A DNA stretch of 64,000 nucleotides, from assembly GCA_023055425.1 (NCBI GenBank), contig JALGPY010000010.1, forward strand, positions 50,776,165 through 50,840,164. The letters are read 5' to 3'. Each line of letters opens with the position of its first letter. The stretch's first letter is position 1. Origin of the DNA: Linanthus parryae. Taxonomy: Eukaryota > Streptophyta > Magnoliopsida > Ericales > Polemoniaceae. The notes under the pieces are model-generated. The model made no database searches and had not been told where the DNA came from. It saw nothing but the letters and a program-made list of their open reading frames with translations. The translations under genes were made by a program, and so were the position numbers. Shown here piece by piece: positions 11,714 to 20,218 of this stretch.

Positions 11714-12339
11714 GAACAAACAAAAGAAAAATGATTAATAGAAGGTGGTAAAAAGAGATCAAAACAAAATGATACCAAAAATAGAATAAGATACCAGATT
11801 TCATATTTCTACTTGTGTGATGATAGCTGGTTTTACTATCTTCAAAGGTTATTATAATAAATAACTTGGCTATCGTTGAGCCATCCACTTTACTTGATAT
11901 CTATCAAGAAGATATTCAAATTGATGTCAAGATAAAGATTCATGGAGTGGAAAAACATAATCAATCACAAACTAGCTGGTGAGATTATCATGGAAGGCTC
12001 GGTCTATATTTCATCAAATTCAGAAACGGTGTCAGTCATGAGTTTGTCAGATCATGACTTTCAGTGTCTTCCAATTCCAAATAATAACTAAAATACTATA
12101 AAAAGTCTACACACTCAACAAAAATATAATAGTTCTATATTGTACCCACATATTGAAATTTGTATAGAGACGCTTTGACTTGGATCGATTCAGCACGTCA
12201 GTTACCATCACTTTACACGGTGATAGCTATCTTGAAAATTTGTCATACAAGGATATAAAGCCTTTGTTCTAAGCTTATAAATACATAGCTACAAAGGCAC
12301 ATGCTAGCTAGAGCATCAATTTCCTCCATATCTCTAAAG
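11714..12339 (+). promoter_or_regulatory. upstream region of the P450 relic with a TATA box
   Basis: CTTATAAATAC at about 12,274-12,285 lies some 60 bases before the ATG at 12,340 with a short leader, as in an ordinary plant promoter. About 80 bases at 11,925-12,005 (GGAGTGGAAAAACATAATCA, ACAAACTAGCTGGTGAGATT) match 59,390-59,465 in reverse orientation, so part of this is a dispersed repeat. The copia relic to the left ends at about 11,713. Confidence 0.5.
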
Positions 12340-13019
12340 ATGGAAGTTTAATATCCTTCAATTCCTATCCTCCTCAGTTTCTTCTTTATCTTCTTTTGTA
12401 TGGCAGTACAAGAAGCTAAAAAGGCATACAAGTCAGAGCTCGGGTTCAAATTTGCCACCAGGACCATGGAAATTGCATATAGTAGAAAACATGCACCAGC
12501 TAGCAGTCAGTTCATTGGTTCATCGCGTCTTAAGGGTCTTGGCCAACAAATATGGGCCATTGATGCACCTTCGACTAGGAGAACTTTCTACCATAATTGT
12601 TTCTACACCATAAATGGCCACAAAAATTATGAAAACACATGAAACCATCTTTGCTTCCAGACCCTACATACTAGCTGTTGATATCCTTCTTTACAACTCC
12701 GCCGATATTGCTTTTTCCCCATACAGCGATTTCTGGAAACAGCTCGAGAAATTTGCACGATGGAGGTCTTAAGCCATCAACGTATCCAAACATTCCGGGG
12801 TATCAGGGAAGAGGAGGTATTGAATCTGATCAGCTCAATTTCATCAGATGCCAGATGAGCACCAATTAATCTTAGTATGAGAATTTTCTCACTAACATAT
12901 GCGATTACTGCAAGAGCCGCATTTGGTAAGAAATGCAAACACCAGGAAAAATTCATCTCAATAGTGGAGGAAATATCAGCCTCAGTAGGAGGCTGAAGCG
13001 TTGATGTGTATCCATCAGT
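12340..13019 (+). pseudogene. cytochrome P450 (CYP71D-like), N-terminal half, broken
   Basis: From the ATG at 12,340 (followed by a stop four codons on) the frame shows a hydrophobic membrane anchor (IPILLSFFFIFF) and a lysine-rich linker. In shifted frames it then gives HQLAVSSLVHRVLRVLANKYGPLMHLRLGELSTIIVS (12,490-12,610), HETIFASRPYILA (12,635-12,670), DILLYNSADIAFSPYSDFWKQL (12,680-12,745, the helix-C region with the WKQLEK motif), and after another shift RIQTFRGIREEEVLNLISSISSDA, IFSLTYAITARAAFG. This is the order of an ER-bound plant P450 of the CYP71 clan (monooxygenase of specialised metabolism). The heme-binding and ExxR regions are absent. At about 13,020 it runs into an inverted copy of its own last 250 bases. 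Confidence 0.85.
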
Positions 13020-13305
13020 GAAGTTTCTTTAGCTGATTACGATGTGTATCCCCTGGTGGATGCACATCAGCAATGCTGAAGCCTCCCACTAAGGCTGTTA
13101 TTTCCTTCACTATTGAGATGAATTTTCCCTGGTGTTTGCATTTGTTACCAAATGCGGCTCTTGCAGTAATCGCATATGTTAGTGAGAAAATTATCATACT
13201 AAGATTAATTGGTGCTCCTCTGGCATCTGATGAAATTGAGCTAATCAGATTCAATATGTCCTCTTCTCTGATACCCCAGAATATTTGGATACGTTGATGG
13301 CTTAA
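12769..13305. repeat. inverted duplication of P450 coding sequence (arms about 250 bp)
   Basis: The left arm, 12,769-13,019 (TTAAGCCATCAACGTATCC ... GGAGGCTGAAGCGTTGATGTG), pairs with the right arm, 13,049-13,305 (... ACGTTGATGGCTTAA). The spacer is about 30 bases. Most positions pair; scattered substitutions and small indels are visible (for example TAGGAGGCTGAAGC against TGGGAGGCTTCAGC read back). RNA from either strand would form a long hairpin with sequence of a P450 exon. Confidence 0.9.
13049..13305 (-). pseudogene. inverted copy of the P450 exon segment
   Basis: On the minus strand 13,254 to 13,015 is open: NLISSISSDARGAPINLSMI, IFSLTYAITARAAFGNKCKHQ, then ISIVKEITALVGGFSIADVHPP. This is the P450 region around the D-F helices. 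It is the same segment as 12,820-13,010 but in a slightly better preserved frame, so the two arms have diverged independently since the inversion. Confidence 0.85.
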
Positions 13306-13365
13306 TCAGAGAAAGAATGATCTTATCTTCATTCCGATTCGTTACCACTCTACCAAAATTAAGTG
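13306..13365 (+). pseudogene. P450 C-terminal tail fragment
   Basis: Directly after the inverted repeat the plus strand reads RKNDLIFIPIRYHSTKIK and a stop, the typical last residues of a CYP71D protein. About 60 bases. The middle of the gene (I helix, ExxR, heme loop) is missing between the N-terminal half and this tail, so a large internal deletion accompanied the inversion. Confidence 0.6.
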
Positions 13366-14050
13366 AGACCACCAAAATCACTTCGGAAGGTTAAATTTAC
13401 CTAGCGGGTTAATTTACCAAAATCACTTTGTGTCGGATTTTGTCTGATGTTTCGAAAACATGTTATGTTTATATGAACGGTTATTTAGATGATTTTCATC
13501 ACTGGCATGGTTAAAATAGTAGAGTTCTACCTATGTGATGACAACGTCATATTAGAGACATGAGCAGCTTATTAGGATCTGCCATCACATGGTATGGGCA
13601 GAAGCTTGTGCCCAAACATGGAATCAACGTGGATCAGAGCGAGCCATAATACATGACTGAACCAATGTTACCTGGAACGTGGATCGCTCCGGTTCGGTAA
13701 CTGAAACGGGTACACGGAATGCTATTCCCTAGGAAACGTGGATCGCTTCGGATTTGCAGATATTTCGCTAGAACCTAATCAATTTTCTGAGATCAATAAC
13801 GGTAAAACATTCATTTTCGGCAGTATATTTGCGCCATAATCTTAGTAATGTATATAAATTAGTAGATTAACCTTCAGTATTCCCTCATATTAACATTTAA
13901 GGTGAAACAGCTAAAAACTTCTGGATAGCCAATTTCGCCGTTCCAGAGCATTTCGGAACGAGTGATCGAATCGCTAGGGTATGAGTGAATTGAGGTAACA
14001 CAGGACCGAAGATAAAAGAAATATGCAAACTCAACTAGTATCAATTGCAA
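13366..14050. other. no gene seen; repeated GAACGTGGATCGCT words
   Basis: Non-coding. Between about 13,628 and 13,752 the phrase AACGTGGATC(G/A) occurs three times (AATCAACGTGGATCAGAG, GGAACGTGGATCGCTCCGG, GAAACGTGGATCGCTTCGG), about 50-60 bases apart, a short degenerate tandem repeat. Confidence 0.5.
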
Positions 14051-14059
14051 CCTTCAGCA

Positions 14060-14297
14060 ATGAAACAAAGCGTGCCTAGGAGGGGTGGTCCTTGGTACGT
14101 CAAAAATCCAGAAAACAAGGTATATGTCCATTGTCCCAGTGTATCATTTTCACACATCAAACATTGAGCTTCCATTCGCGGAAATTCAAGGTGGAATAAG
14201 GCATGAAGAATTTGACATGACGGATGCCTTTGGTTTGTCAGTGACGAGACAGAGGCATCCTTCTAAGGTCAGTCAAGATCACAGGGAGTATCTTTGA
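14060..14297 (+). pseudogene. second P450 C-terminal fragment
   Basis: The frame 14,085-14,297 encodes VYHFHTSNIELPFAEIQGG, IRHEEFDMTDAFGLSVTRQR and ends soon after. This matches the C-terminal stretch of CYP71-clan enzymes (hFdW.LP.G...EE.DMTE.FGL.V.RK). It shows that more than one P450 gene or copy contributed to this cluster. No heme-loop sequence precedes it in any frame that I can see. Confidence 0.65.
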
Positions 14298-14450
14298 TGA
14301 TCAAGATCGTATCATTTCAGAAAACTGTATATATAATAATTTAAGTATTGGTCTAGTGGGTCTAATAACATGGAGGCATTTTATTCTGTTTATAACAAGG
14401 AATGTTCTCTCTTTCATTATTTTGATCCTGAGGCTGAGAATAACAAACGA

Positions 14451-14575
14451 CATATAGGAACATAATTAAAGTGTCTGGAATGAGGAACATAATTAAGGAA
14501 TAGCAACTACATATAGGAACATAATTAAGGAATAGCAACTACATATAGGAACATAATTAAAGTGTCTGGAATGAG
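14451..14575. repeat. short imperfect tandem repeat
   Basis: The block ACATATAGGAACATAATTAA is repeated three times, joined by either AGTGTCTGGAATGAGG or GGAATAGCAACT. The two linkers suggest a short duplication followed by a second slippage event. Confidence 0.8.
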
Positions 14576-15133
14576 GTAATCATCAAAAATATATTCCCAG
14601 AAACACACACAGATATGACTGAGCAACACATGATATTGAAAGAACAAGGAAACAACACTTGACTAGACAAAGAGGGGAAGAGGAGGTACCAGAGAGAGAT
14701 GATGGAGAGGTGATCCGAGTCTCAGCCCCAAATTTACAGACTTGTGAGCTAGGGTTTTACAACTCCGGCTTAACCCTAGCCTCGGAACGACATCACATCG
14801 GCTTAATTTCTAGCCTCCCCATTTCGAGATGATGAGATCCGTCTCATATGCGAGGATTTCGGTGTAGGGTAGACATCACTTCTTCGCTGCCTGGACTAAC
14901 CTATTTATGAACCAAATTCATCCAATGACTTTGTATGAACTATTGACCTCAGTTTTGGGTAAAACACATAATTAGTCAAAAAGTTAGTAAAAATTAACTA
15001 GCGTATAGTGTTCACACGTTCTCGTTTGGTACTATGTTACGAATATATCTATCTATCTACTCCGTCACCACTCGCATACAAGCCACTCGAAAACTCCAAC
15101 CCTCTCACAACTCACTAAATTTCTCTGCAACTC
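14576..15133. other. no gene seen
   Basis: About 550 bases without a convincing frame. A plant-style GCTAGGGTTTTAC phrase occurs near 14,748, often found in 5' leaders, but no ATG-led frame follows on the plus strand. The right edge (AACTC, 15,129-15,133) is the target duplication of the next element. Confidence 0.4.
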
Positions 15134-15447
15134 TGATACGTACCAGTATCGTCGATGAAGCCACGTAACAAGCTGTGGTGTAAACTAAAACTACTTTACG
15201 AGAATAAAGTGAAGAAAACAATTCTTGTTGCATGCCAATAACTGAAGACTACAATCGTTTAAATAAACAGCTAAACATAACCCTAGAGTCTTATGGGTCA
15301 AGCATGGTCCACTAACTAATTAACTTAACAATCAATCAAGCTAATTAAATAAAGACTAACTAATAAAAATAATTAAATAAATAAATAGACAATACTAACT
15401 AACAATAATAATACACGTGACCCGCATGATATGGTTGACACGTATCA

Positions 15448-16110
15448 ACTCCCCCGCGGTTCAAAAACGCCTTGTCCTCAAGGAGATCCGGAGGACGAGA
15501 CCCATAGCCATAATGAACAGTCGAATTGGGGCCATGATATGTCCCAGTCGAGTTCAGGCCACTTTGGGTATGCTGCCCACCGTAATTTGAATTGGGTTCA
15601 AAAGGTGAAGTGGGTTGCAATGTGTAATGGGGCCCAAAATAACTATTAACTAAATAATCAGGCCCAAAGTGATGTTGAAGCCCAACAGTAGAGGTTGGCC
15701 CATATGAGTTGGGAGCCCTAGCTATCTCCTGCGATGTGAATGAAGCCGACATGGGTATGGGTTGGGCGGCCATAGGTGGCTGGCGGTGGTGAGGATAGGT
15801 GGCTGGTGGTGGTTGTGGTGGAGGCGCCATGGGACACGTCGTGGGCTGCCGCATCACTTTGACGGTGGCGGTGAAAGCCGTGATGGCGGCGTCGATTGGA
15901 GACTGGTTCATCACCGGTGAGAGGTTCGGATCTGGGGGCTTCGCCGGTGGTTGAAACGGGGGTTTCAGATATGGTTGGGTGTGGTTCGCATACTGGAATG
16001 CCGTCGATGGATAGGTTGTGAAGCTCTGATGGGAAAACACGAGTGGATCTGGTGGTTTGGGTTGAATTGGCGGATCGAGACAAGGTGACTTAGCCGGTGT
16101 TTTGGACAGC
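15448..16110 (-). pseudogene. proline-rich 3' coding part of the 3.8-kb LTR element
   Basis: On the minus strand 16,040 to 15,399 is open for 213 residues. It is rich in P, Q, Y and G (KPPFQPPAKPPDPNLSP, MAPPPQPPPATYPHH, then repeated GP.ST, NSNYGG, GYGSRPPDL), ending DLLEDKAFLNRGGVDT at the purine tract. The last residues resemble the extreme C-terminus of many plant Ty3/gypsy polyproteins (LEDK...GG.DT). The low-complexity part looks like a gag N-terminal domain fused by deletion to the polyprotein end. On its own the frame looks like an extensin-like host protein, but the LTR context rules against that. Confidence 0.55.
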
Positions 16111-17835
16111 TGATAACTCCTCTCACCTACATTTTACATTGTTATTTGTGTGCGTTTTGGTGCAGAGTGACGATATTCGAGCTAAAATATGAAAAAAATG
16201 CACTTTTGGATGTTTTTGAGCATTAAAGTACAATCCGACCATTTCTTGCAGGATTTTAGTATGATTTTAATAATTTACCACATTTGATCTTCGCGGTAGT
16301 TTTCGTGTTGTTGTTCGACAGGAATTACGCATGTGGAAATCAAGTGGAGAGAAGAAACGAGCTTTGGAATGGAAGAAAAAGTCGAATTTGGCGCGTTTTG
16401 GATGTTTTCGCCAAATTGGGCAATAATTGAGAAAAACAAGAAAACGGTGCGGAAACGGGAATTTCTCTACATGAATGAGGTCTACTCCACAAAAGGAATG
16501 CACACGGTGCAAAAATCACATTCATCAGAGTTCGGGATCAAAATTCGGATCCTTATTTGCTTTTCAAAAAGCTTAGTTTCTTTTCCAGGATGCTTTAGAG
16601 TCAATTAATGATGTTTTGAGGATATTTTGAATTCTACAACGAAGATGGGAGTGAGACCGGTGGCAATTGAAAGTACACTCGAAGAGCTTTCCAACGGTAG
16701 GTCACGGAGCTAAAACGGAAATCGGACGAGAAAGTTATGAAGACAAGAAGAATCTGCCCAGAAAGTGACCATACGGCCACGTTAAGGTGATCATACGACC
16801 ACATTGACTTAGCCAAATTTCGGAGGTGGTCGTAGCAAGGCTTCTGCCTGGTCGTAGAGTGATCGTACGATCACATGATTTTGCCTGTGGTCGTACAACC
16901 ACTTTAAGGTGATCGTACGACCACGCTGAGATCATGGACGGGTTTTTGGGGTTTTTTCGCTATTTTGCAATAGTTAATGATGAATAACGACCCAAAAGCT
17001 ATTAGAACGGCTGGGAACGTACTTTTGGGGTAGAACCCATTGAAGACAAGGCTTGGGTTCTTGGAGTACTGTTTGGAGCGTCGAGATTCCTCGTTTGGAT
17101 TATCTTCTTTTCTTTTTTCTCTAGTTTTTTATTATGATCATGAAAATTTGTATTGTGATCATGTTTTTAAGTAGCTAAACTCATATCTTGGGATATCTCG
17201 TAGGTAGCTAGGGTTTGACACCATGATTTGGTGTTTTATGGATTTGACTTCATGCTTTCTAGCTTAATTGATGATATTTTGCATAGTTATGTTTGTTTTA
17301 TGATTATCATTCATCTTTTCTATTGTTAGAAGTATCAATAGGATTGAGATAGGTTGTGAATGTTAGAGAAATCAACGTTTACTGCCCGGAAACTTGAAAC
17401 ACACGCTAGCCGTATCTAGGGTTGAGAAATCTTGCTAGTTAGCAAAGAACTAAGAGTAGACTAACGATTACAAAGCATGCTTAAACTTGATTAGACTAGA
17501 GAAATCAGCTATGATAGTTTAAGTATATGTGTTGGTTGAGAAATCTTCAACACAAGAGTGCTCGTTTAACTAGACAAAGCATCATCTTGTTATCAAAACG
17601 TAAATCCGACGTGTTGGGAAATACCTAGTGACCCGTAGAGATATCGTAACTTTGTCAACATATTAAGAAACCGACTACAAATTCATCTATATTAGGAAAC
17701 CAAACAACGCGCTTTGCCCACAAAAGGCTATTAAATATCAACTTATTTGCAAGAAGTCTCTTGGGTACGACTACACAGTCTTCCGGAATTTATTACTACA
17801 AGTGACAGACGTGCACTTGCGGTTGGAGCCTATCA
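16111..17835 (+). mobile_element. LTR-like insert (probable solo LTR), 1.7 kb
   Basis: It begins TGATAACTCC and ends GGAGCCTATCA and interrupts the gag of the 3.8-kb element. The flanks ACAGC (16,106-16,110) and ACAAC (17,836-17,840) fit a 5-bp duplication with one change. The right 100 bases, read in reverse, resemble the starts of the repeats at 3,454 and 19,198 (CCAACCGCAAGTG, then CCAAGAGACTT, then TTTGTGGGCAAA). There is no coding capacity. A cluster of GATCGTACGACCAC words lies inside. TG...CA ends and size point to a solo LTR; the matching internal region is not in the window. Confidence 0.65.
16760..16925. repeat. cluster of GTGATCGTACGACCAC palindromic words
   Basis: Degenerate palindromes GTGACCATACGGCCAC, GTGATCATACGACCAC, GTGGTCGTA, GTGATCGTACGATCAC, GTGGTCGTACAACCAC and GTGATCGTACGACCAC occur in about 160 bases, spaced irregularly with short A/T-rich linkers and a repeated TTAAGGTGATC. 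They would form stacked hairpins in single strands. A weaker cluster of the same type is at 4,355-4,510. Confidence 0.75.
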
Positions 17836-18608
17836 ACAACGATGGAGGGTCGGCTGGCTTCGTTGGTTCATGTTGGTTGGGATTCTTCGCCTGCGCCGGG
17901 GAAGTAGGCCGGAGCTAGCGCTCCAGCGTTGGTAGTTGTGCTGTTACCGGAGGGAGAACCAGAGGGAGAATCGGAAGGAATAAGTCTGGTGGTTTGGTCT
18001 GGAGTGGGAATGGCAGCTTCGTCGGCGATTTGGATGGAGATGGGGACGAGTTTGGGTGGAGAGCGCCAGCGGAATCAGGGGGTTTGGGTGGGTTCGGTTT
18101 GTCGGTTGGGGACTGAGGTGGAGGTGGTTCTAGCGGCACAATCGAAATTGAATTGTGATGGATTTCGTCAACTATCTTGCTCGTATCCTCCACGAAATTA
18201 ACAACATCACCCTCTTGTTCTTCTGCAACAACAAACTCCACAGAAAGTTTGTACACTGTGGTTCGCGTTGGCGTTTGCTCGGTTTGCAGGGGATTGCCAT
18301 GGAAGCTTGAGTCTTGGATCTGGAAGGTGGAGTCTTGCGGCTTGGCTTGCTTCTCTCCTTCTTGTTGTCCGCGTTTGATTTCTCTAGTTCCGTCGGCTCT
18401 TCGTTGACTTGTGCGGCTAGTTGTAGTTCATCCTCATGTTTGGGTTGTTGTTGCTGAGTCTCCAAACTCGTGAGGCGATCTTCAATGGCCTTGAGGCGAC
18501 TATTAATCAGATCGAATTTTTTCTTCATTGTGGCGTCAATTTGTTCATCAAATCTTTGATGATCGTCATGATTCACAAGTGGGATGGTGAAATCAATGAA
18601 GCACCTGT
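17836..18608 (-). pseudogene. gag-like 5' coding part of the 3.8-kb LTR element
   Basis: On the minus strand 18,639 to 18,172 encodes a coiled-coil-rich start (HQRFDEQIDATMKKKFDLIN, SRLKAIEDRLTSLETQQQQ), then a charged E/K-rich region. After a frameshift near 18,250 a second frame (18,256-17,915) gives FVVAEEQEGDVVNFVEDTSK and a proline/serine-rich tail (PPPPQSPTDKPNPPKPPD). No zinc knuckle is seen. The order (coiled coil, acidic, proline-rich) fits an LTR-element gag. The right LTR follows directly, with no recognisable primer-binding site left. Confidence 0.55.
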
Positions 18609-18904
18609 TAATACGTACCAGTATCGTTGGTGAAGCCACGTAACAAGCTACTGTGTAAACTAAAACTACTTTACGAGAATAAAATGAATAAAATGAAAAA
18701 TTAATTCTTATTCCATGCCGATAATTGAAGACTACAATTGTTTAAATAGACAACTAAACCTAACCCTAGACTTTATGGCCCAAGCCCGGTCTACTACCTA
18801 ACTAAATAAACAATCAATTAAGCTAATTAAATAAAGAATAACTAATAATAATTAATTAATTAAATAAATAAACAATACTCGTCTGATACGGTTGACCCGT
18901 ATCA

Positions 18905-18925
18905 AACTCTCTCTCTCTCTCTCTT
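18905..18925. repeat. (CT)n microsatellite
   Basis: A pure CT run directly follows the target duplication at the right end of the 3.8-kb element. Confidence 0.85.
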
Positions 18926-19084
18926 TGCAAGTCTCTGCAACGTATTCTTCATTGTCTTCTTCCATGTTGGGCACCTAAGCTTCGTCCTCCGATGCCATTC
19001 CCCACCCCACCGTCCCCGCCGCACTGTCCCCACCGCCACTGATCAAGTCCAAAATCAACCAACTGCATAATTACTGTGGATTTG

Positions 19085-19609
19085 TCAAGTAGAGTCGTCT
19101 AGACACTCGTCCGGTTTGGAATCGGACTGGTATCCTGACTAGCAAGTATTCAGACACTCTTTTGGAACCAGACGAGTGAGCCAACAACTTGCTCGTTGAC
19201 ACGTACCAACCGCAAGTGTATGAATGTAGCGTGCATTAATAATATGATAAGAGGGTTGTCGTATCCAAAGAGACTTCTCGCAAATTAATTATTGTTTATA
19301 ACCTTTTGTGGGCAAATCTTTGAGTTTGTTTTTGCAAACACTACAAATTTAAAAGACAATCTAAATTAATTAACCGAATGAGTGATCACAGAATTCATGA
19401 GTGCAATTATGAATATGATACAAATATCGAGATATTTCATGGATAACTAAGGTACTACCATTAACACTACGTTCAAGCAACACAGACAATGAATTTAGTG
19501 CCAAAACGAGCAATAGTGTTTTATCGAGTCACCAAATAAAATCCTATGGCTAAGATCACGTAGAGCGAGTCAGCTAATTAACGTTACCCTATATATGCGT
19601 TATATAGTA
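19085..19609 (+). repeat. LTR-like dispersed repeat, copy 2 (truncated), with CTCGTCCGG words in front
   Basis: 19,198-19,609 (start TGACACGTACCAACCGC) matches 3,454-3,870 block for block on the same strand. 19,085-19,195 carries CTCGTCCGGTTTGG, ACTCTTTTGGAACCAGACGAG and similar words, as does 4,790-4,985. At about 19,610 the repeat stops abruptly against the SIRE relic, which marks a deletion breakpoint. Confidence 0.65.
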
Positions 19610-19610
19610 T

Positions 19611-19862
19611 GTCTTTGATCAGTCTGATGAAGAGGCAGAAGATGAGGACACTGCTGCAGAGAAAGTTGAACAAGAAGCTGTTAATCTGGAAAAATTGGTT
19701 GATGAGGTTGTTGAAAAGATGCAAACTGAGGAAGCTCAAGGAAAGAATACTGAAGAGCAAGAAGCAGAAGCAGAAGATGCAGAAGTCTCAGAAAAAGAAC
19801 AAGAAGAGACTCAGGGGAAAGTCAAAGGAACAACAAAGTCTACAGGATCTTCAAAGCCTTGA
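19611..19862 (+). pseudogene. C-terminal tail of a SIRE env-like ORF
   Basis: In the frame starting at 19,617 (DQSDEEAEDEDTAAEKVEQE..., stop at 19,860) the DNA encodes about 80 residues of acidic, glutamate-rich coiled coil (VNLEKLVDEVVEKMQ) ending in a basic/serine tail. The same kind of acidic tail ends the env-like ORF of the minus-strand SIRE element (32,020-31,840). In both elements a purine tract AAAAAGGGGGAGAA follows about 150 bases downstream. The 5' part of the element is missing, cut at 19,610. Confidence 0.65.
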
Positions 19863-20218
19863 ACCGCACCCATCTATTCTGCTCATTCTCTTCAGTTCTG
19901 AAGCTTATGATACTATTTATTTTTTTTTTTCAAAAACTCTGAACAGATCCAAAATTTTCTTCAACTTTTTTGATGAAAGTCAAAAAGGGGGAGAAGATTA
20001 TGTGTTTTATCTTGTGTTTTAGTATTCATGTTTTGTTTTAGGATGTGTTTAGTATGCTTAGTATCTACTCTTACAATATGTAATAATTTGTGGATCTGAT
20101 GATTAATGTTTATGCAATTTTGTGTTTTGAATGTTATGTGATTTATTAACTGCTGTTGTAAGTTGCAGGATATCAAATTGTTCAGATAATGTGTTTTGTC
20201 TTTAATCAAGGGGGAGAT
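19863..20218 (+). promoter_or_regulatory. 3' untranslated region with two polypurine tracts (SIRE)
   Basis: TCAAAAAGGGGGAGAAG (about 19,980) and AATCAAGGGGGAGAT (20,204-20,218) are two polypurine tracts 230 bases apart. The second touches the LTR start TGATAAGAC at 20,219. The polypurine tract primes plus-strand synthesis. The minus-strand SIRE element keeps the same pair (about 31,716-31,727 and 31,528-31,540), so the double tract is a feature of this family. Confidence 0.75.

Larger units (their letters stand above)
15134..18904 (-). mobile_element. 3.8-kb non-autonomous LTR retrotransposon with target duplication AACTC
   Basis: LTRs at 15,134-15,447 and 18,609-18,904 are clearly homologous (shared TACGTACCAGTATCG, GAAGCCACGTAACAAGCT, ACTAAAACTACTTTACGAGA) and have TGATACG...CGTATCA ends. 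The flanks are identical: AACTC at 15,129-15,133 and at 18,905-18,909. A purine tract (CGCGGGGGAGT read on the minus strand) abuts the left LTR, so the element runs right to left. Inside are only proline-rich and coiled-coil gag-like pieces and the last residues of a polyprotein. There is no RT or integrase. It is split by the insert at 16,111-17,835. Confidence 0.88.

Noticed and set aside
15399..16040. 213-residue proline-rich frame taken for an extensin-like host protein
   Set aside because: It lies between LTRs with a matching target duplication and ends in a polypurine tract; low-complexity gag sequence explains it.
16267..16608. Overlapping frames on both strands at 16.3-16.6 kb as a gene
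   Set aside because: They lie inside a non-coding LTR-like insert, and no frame shows conserved motifs.
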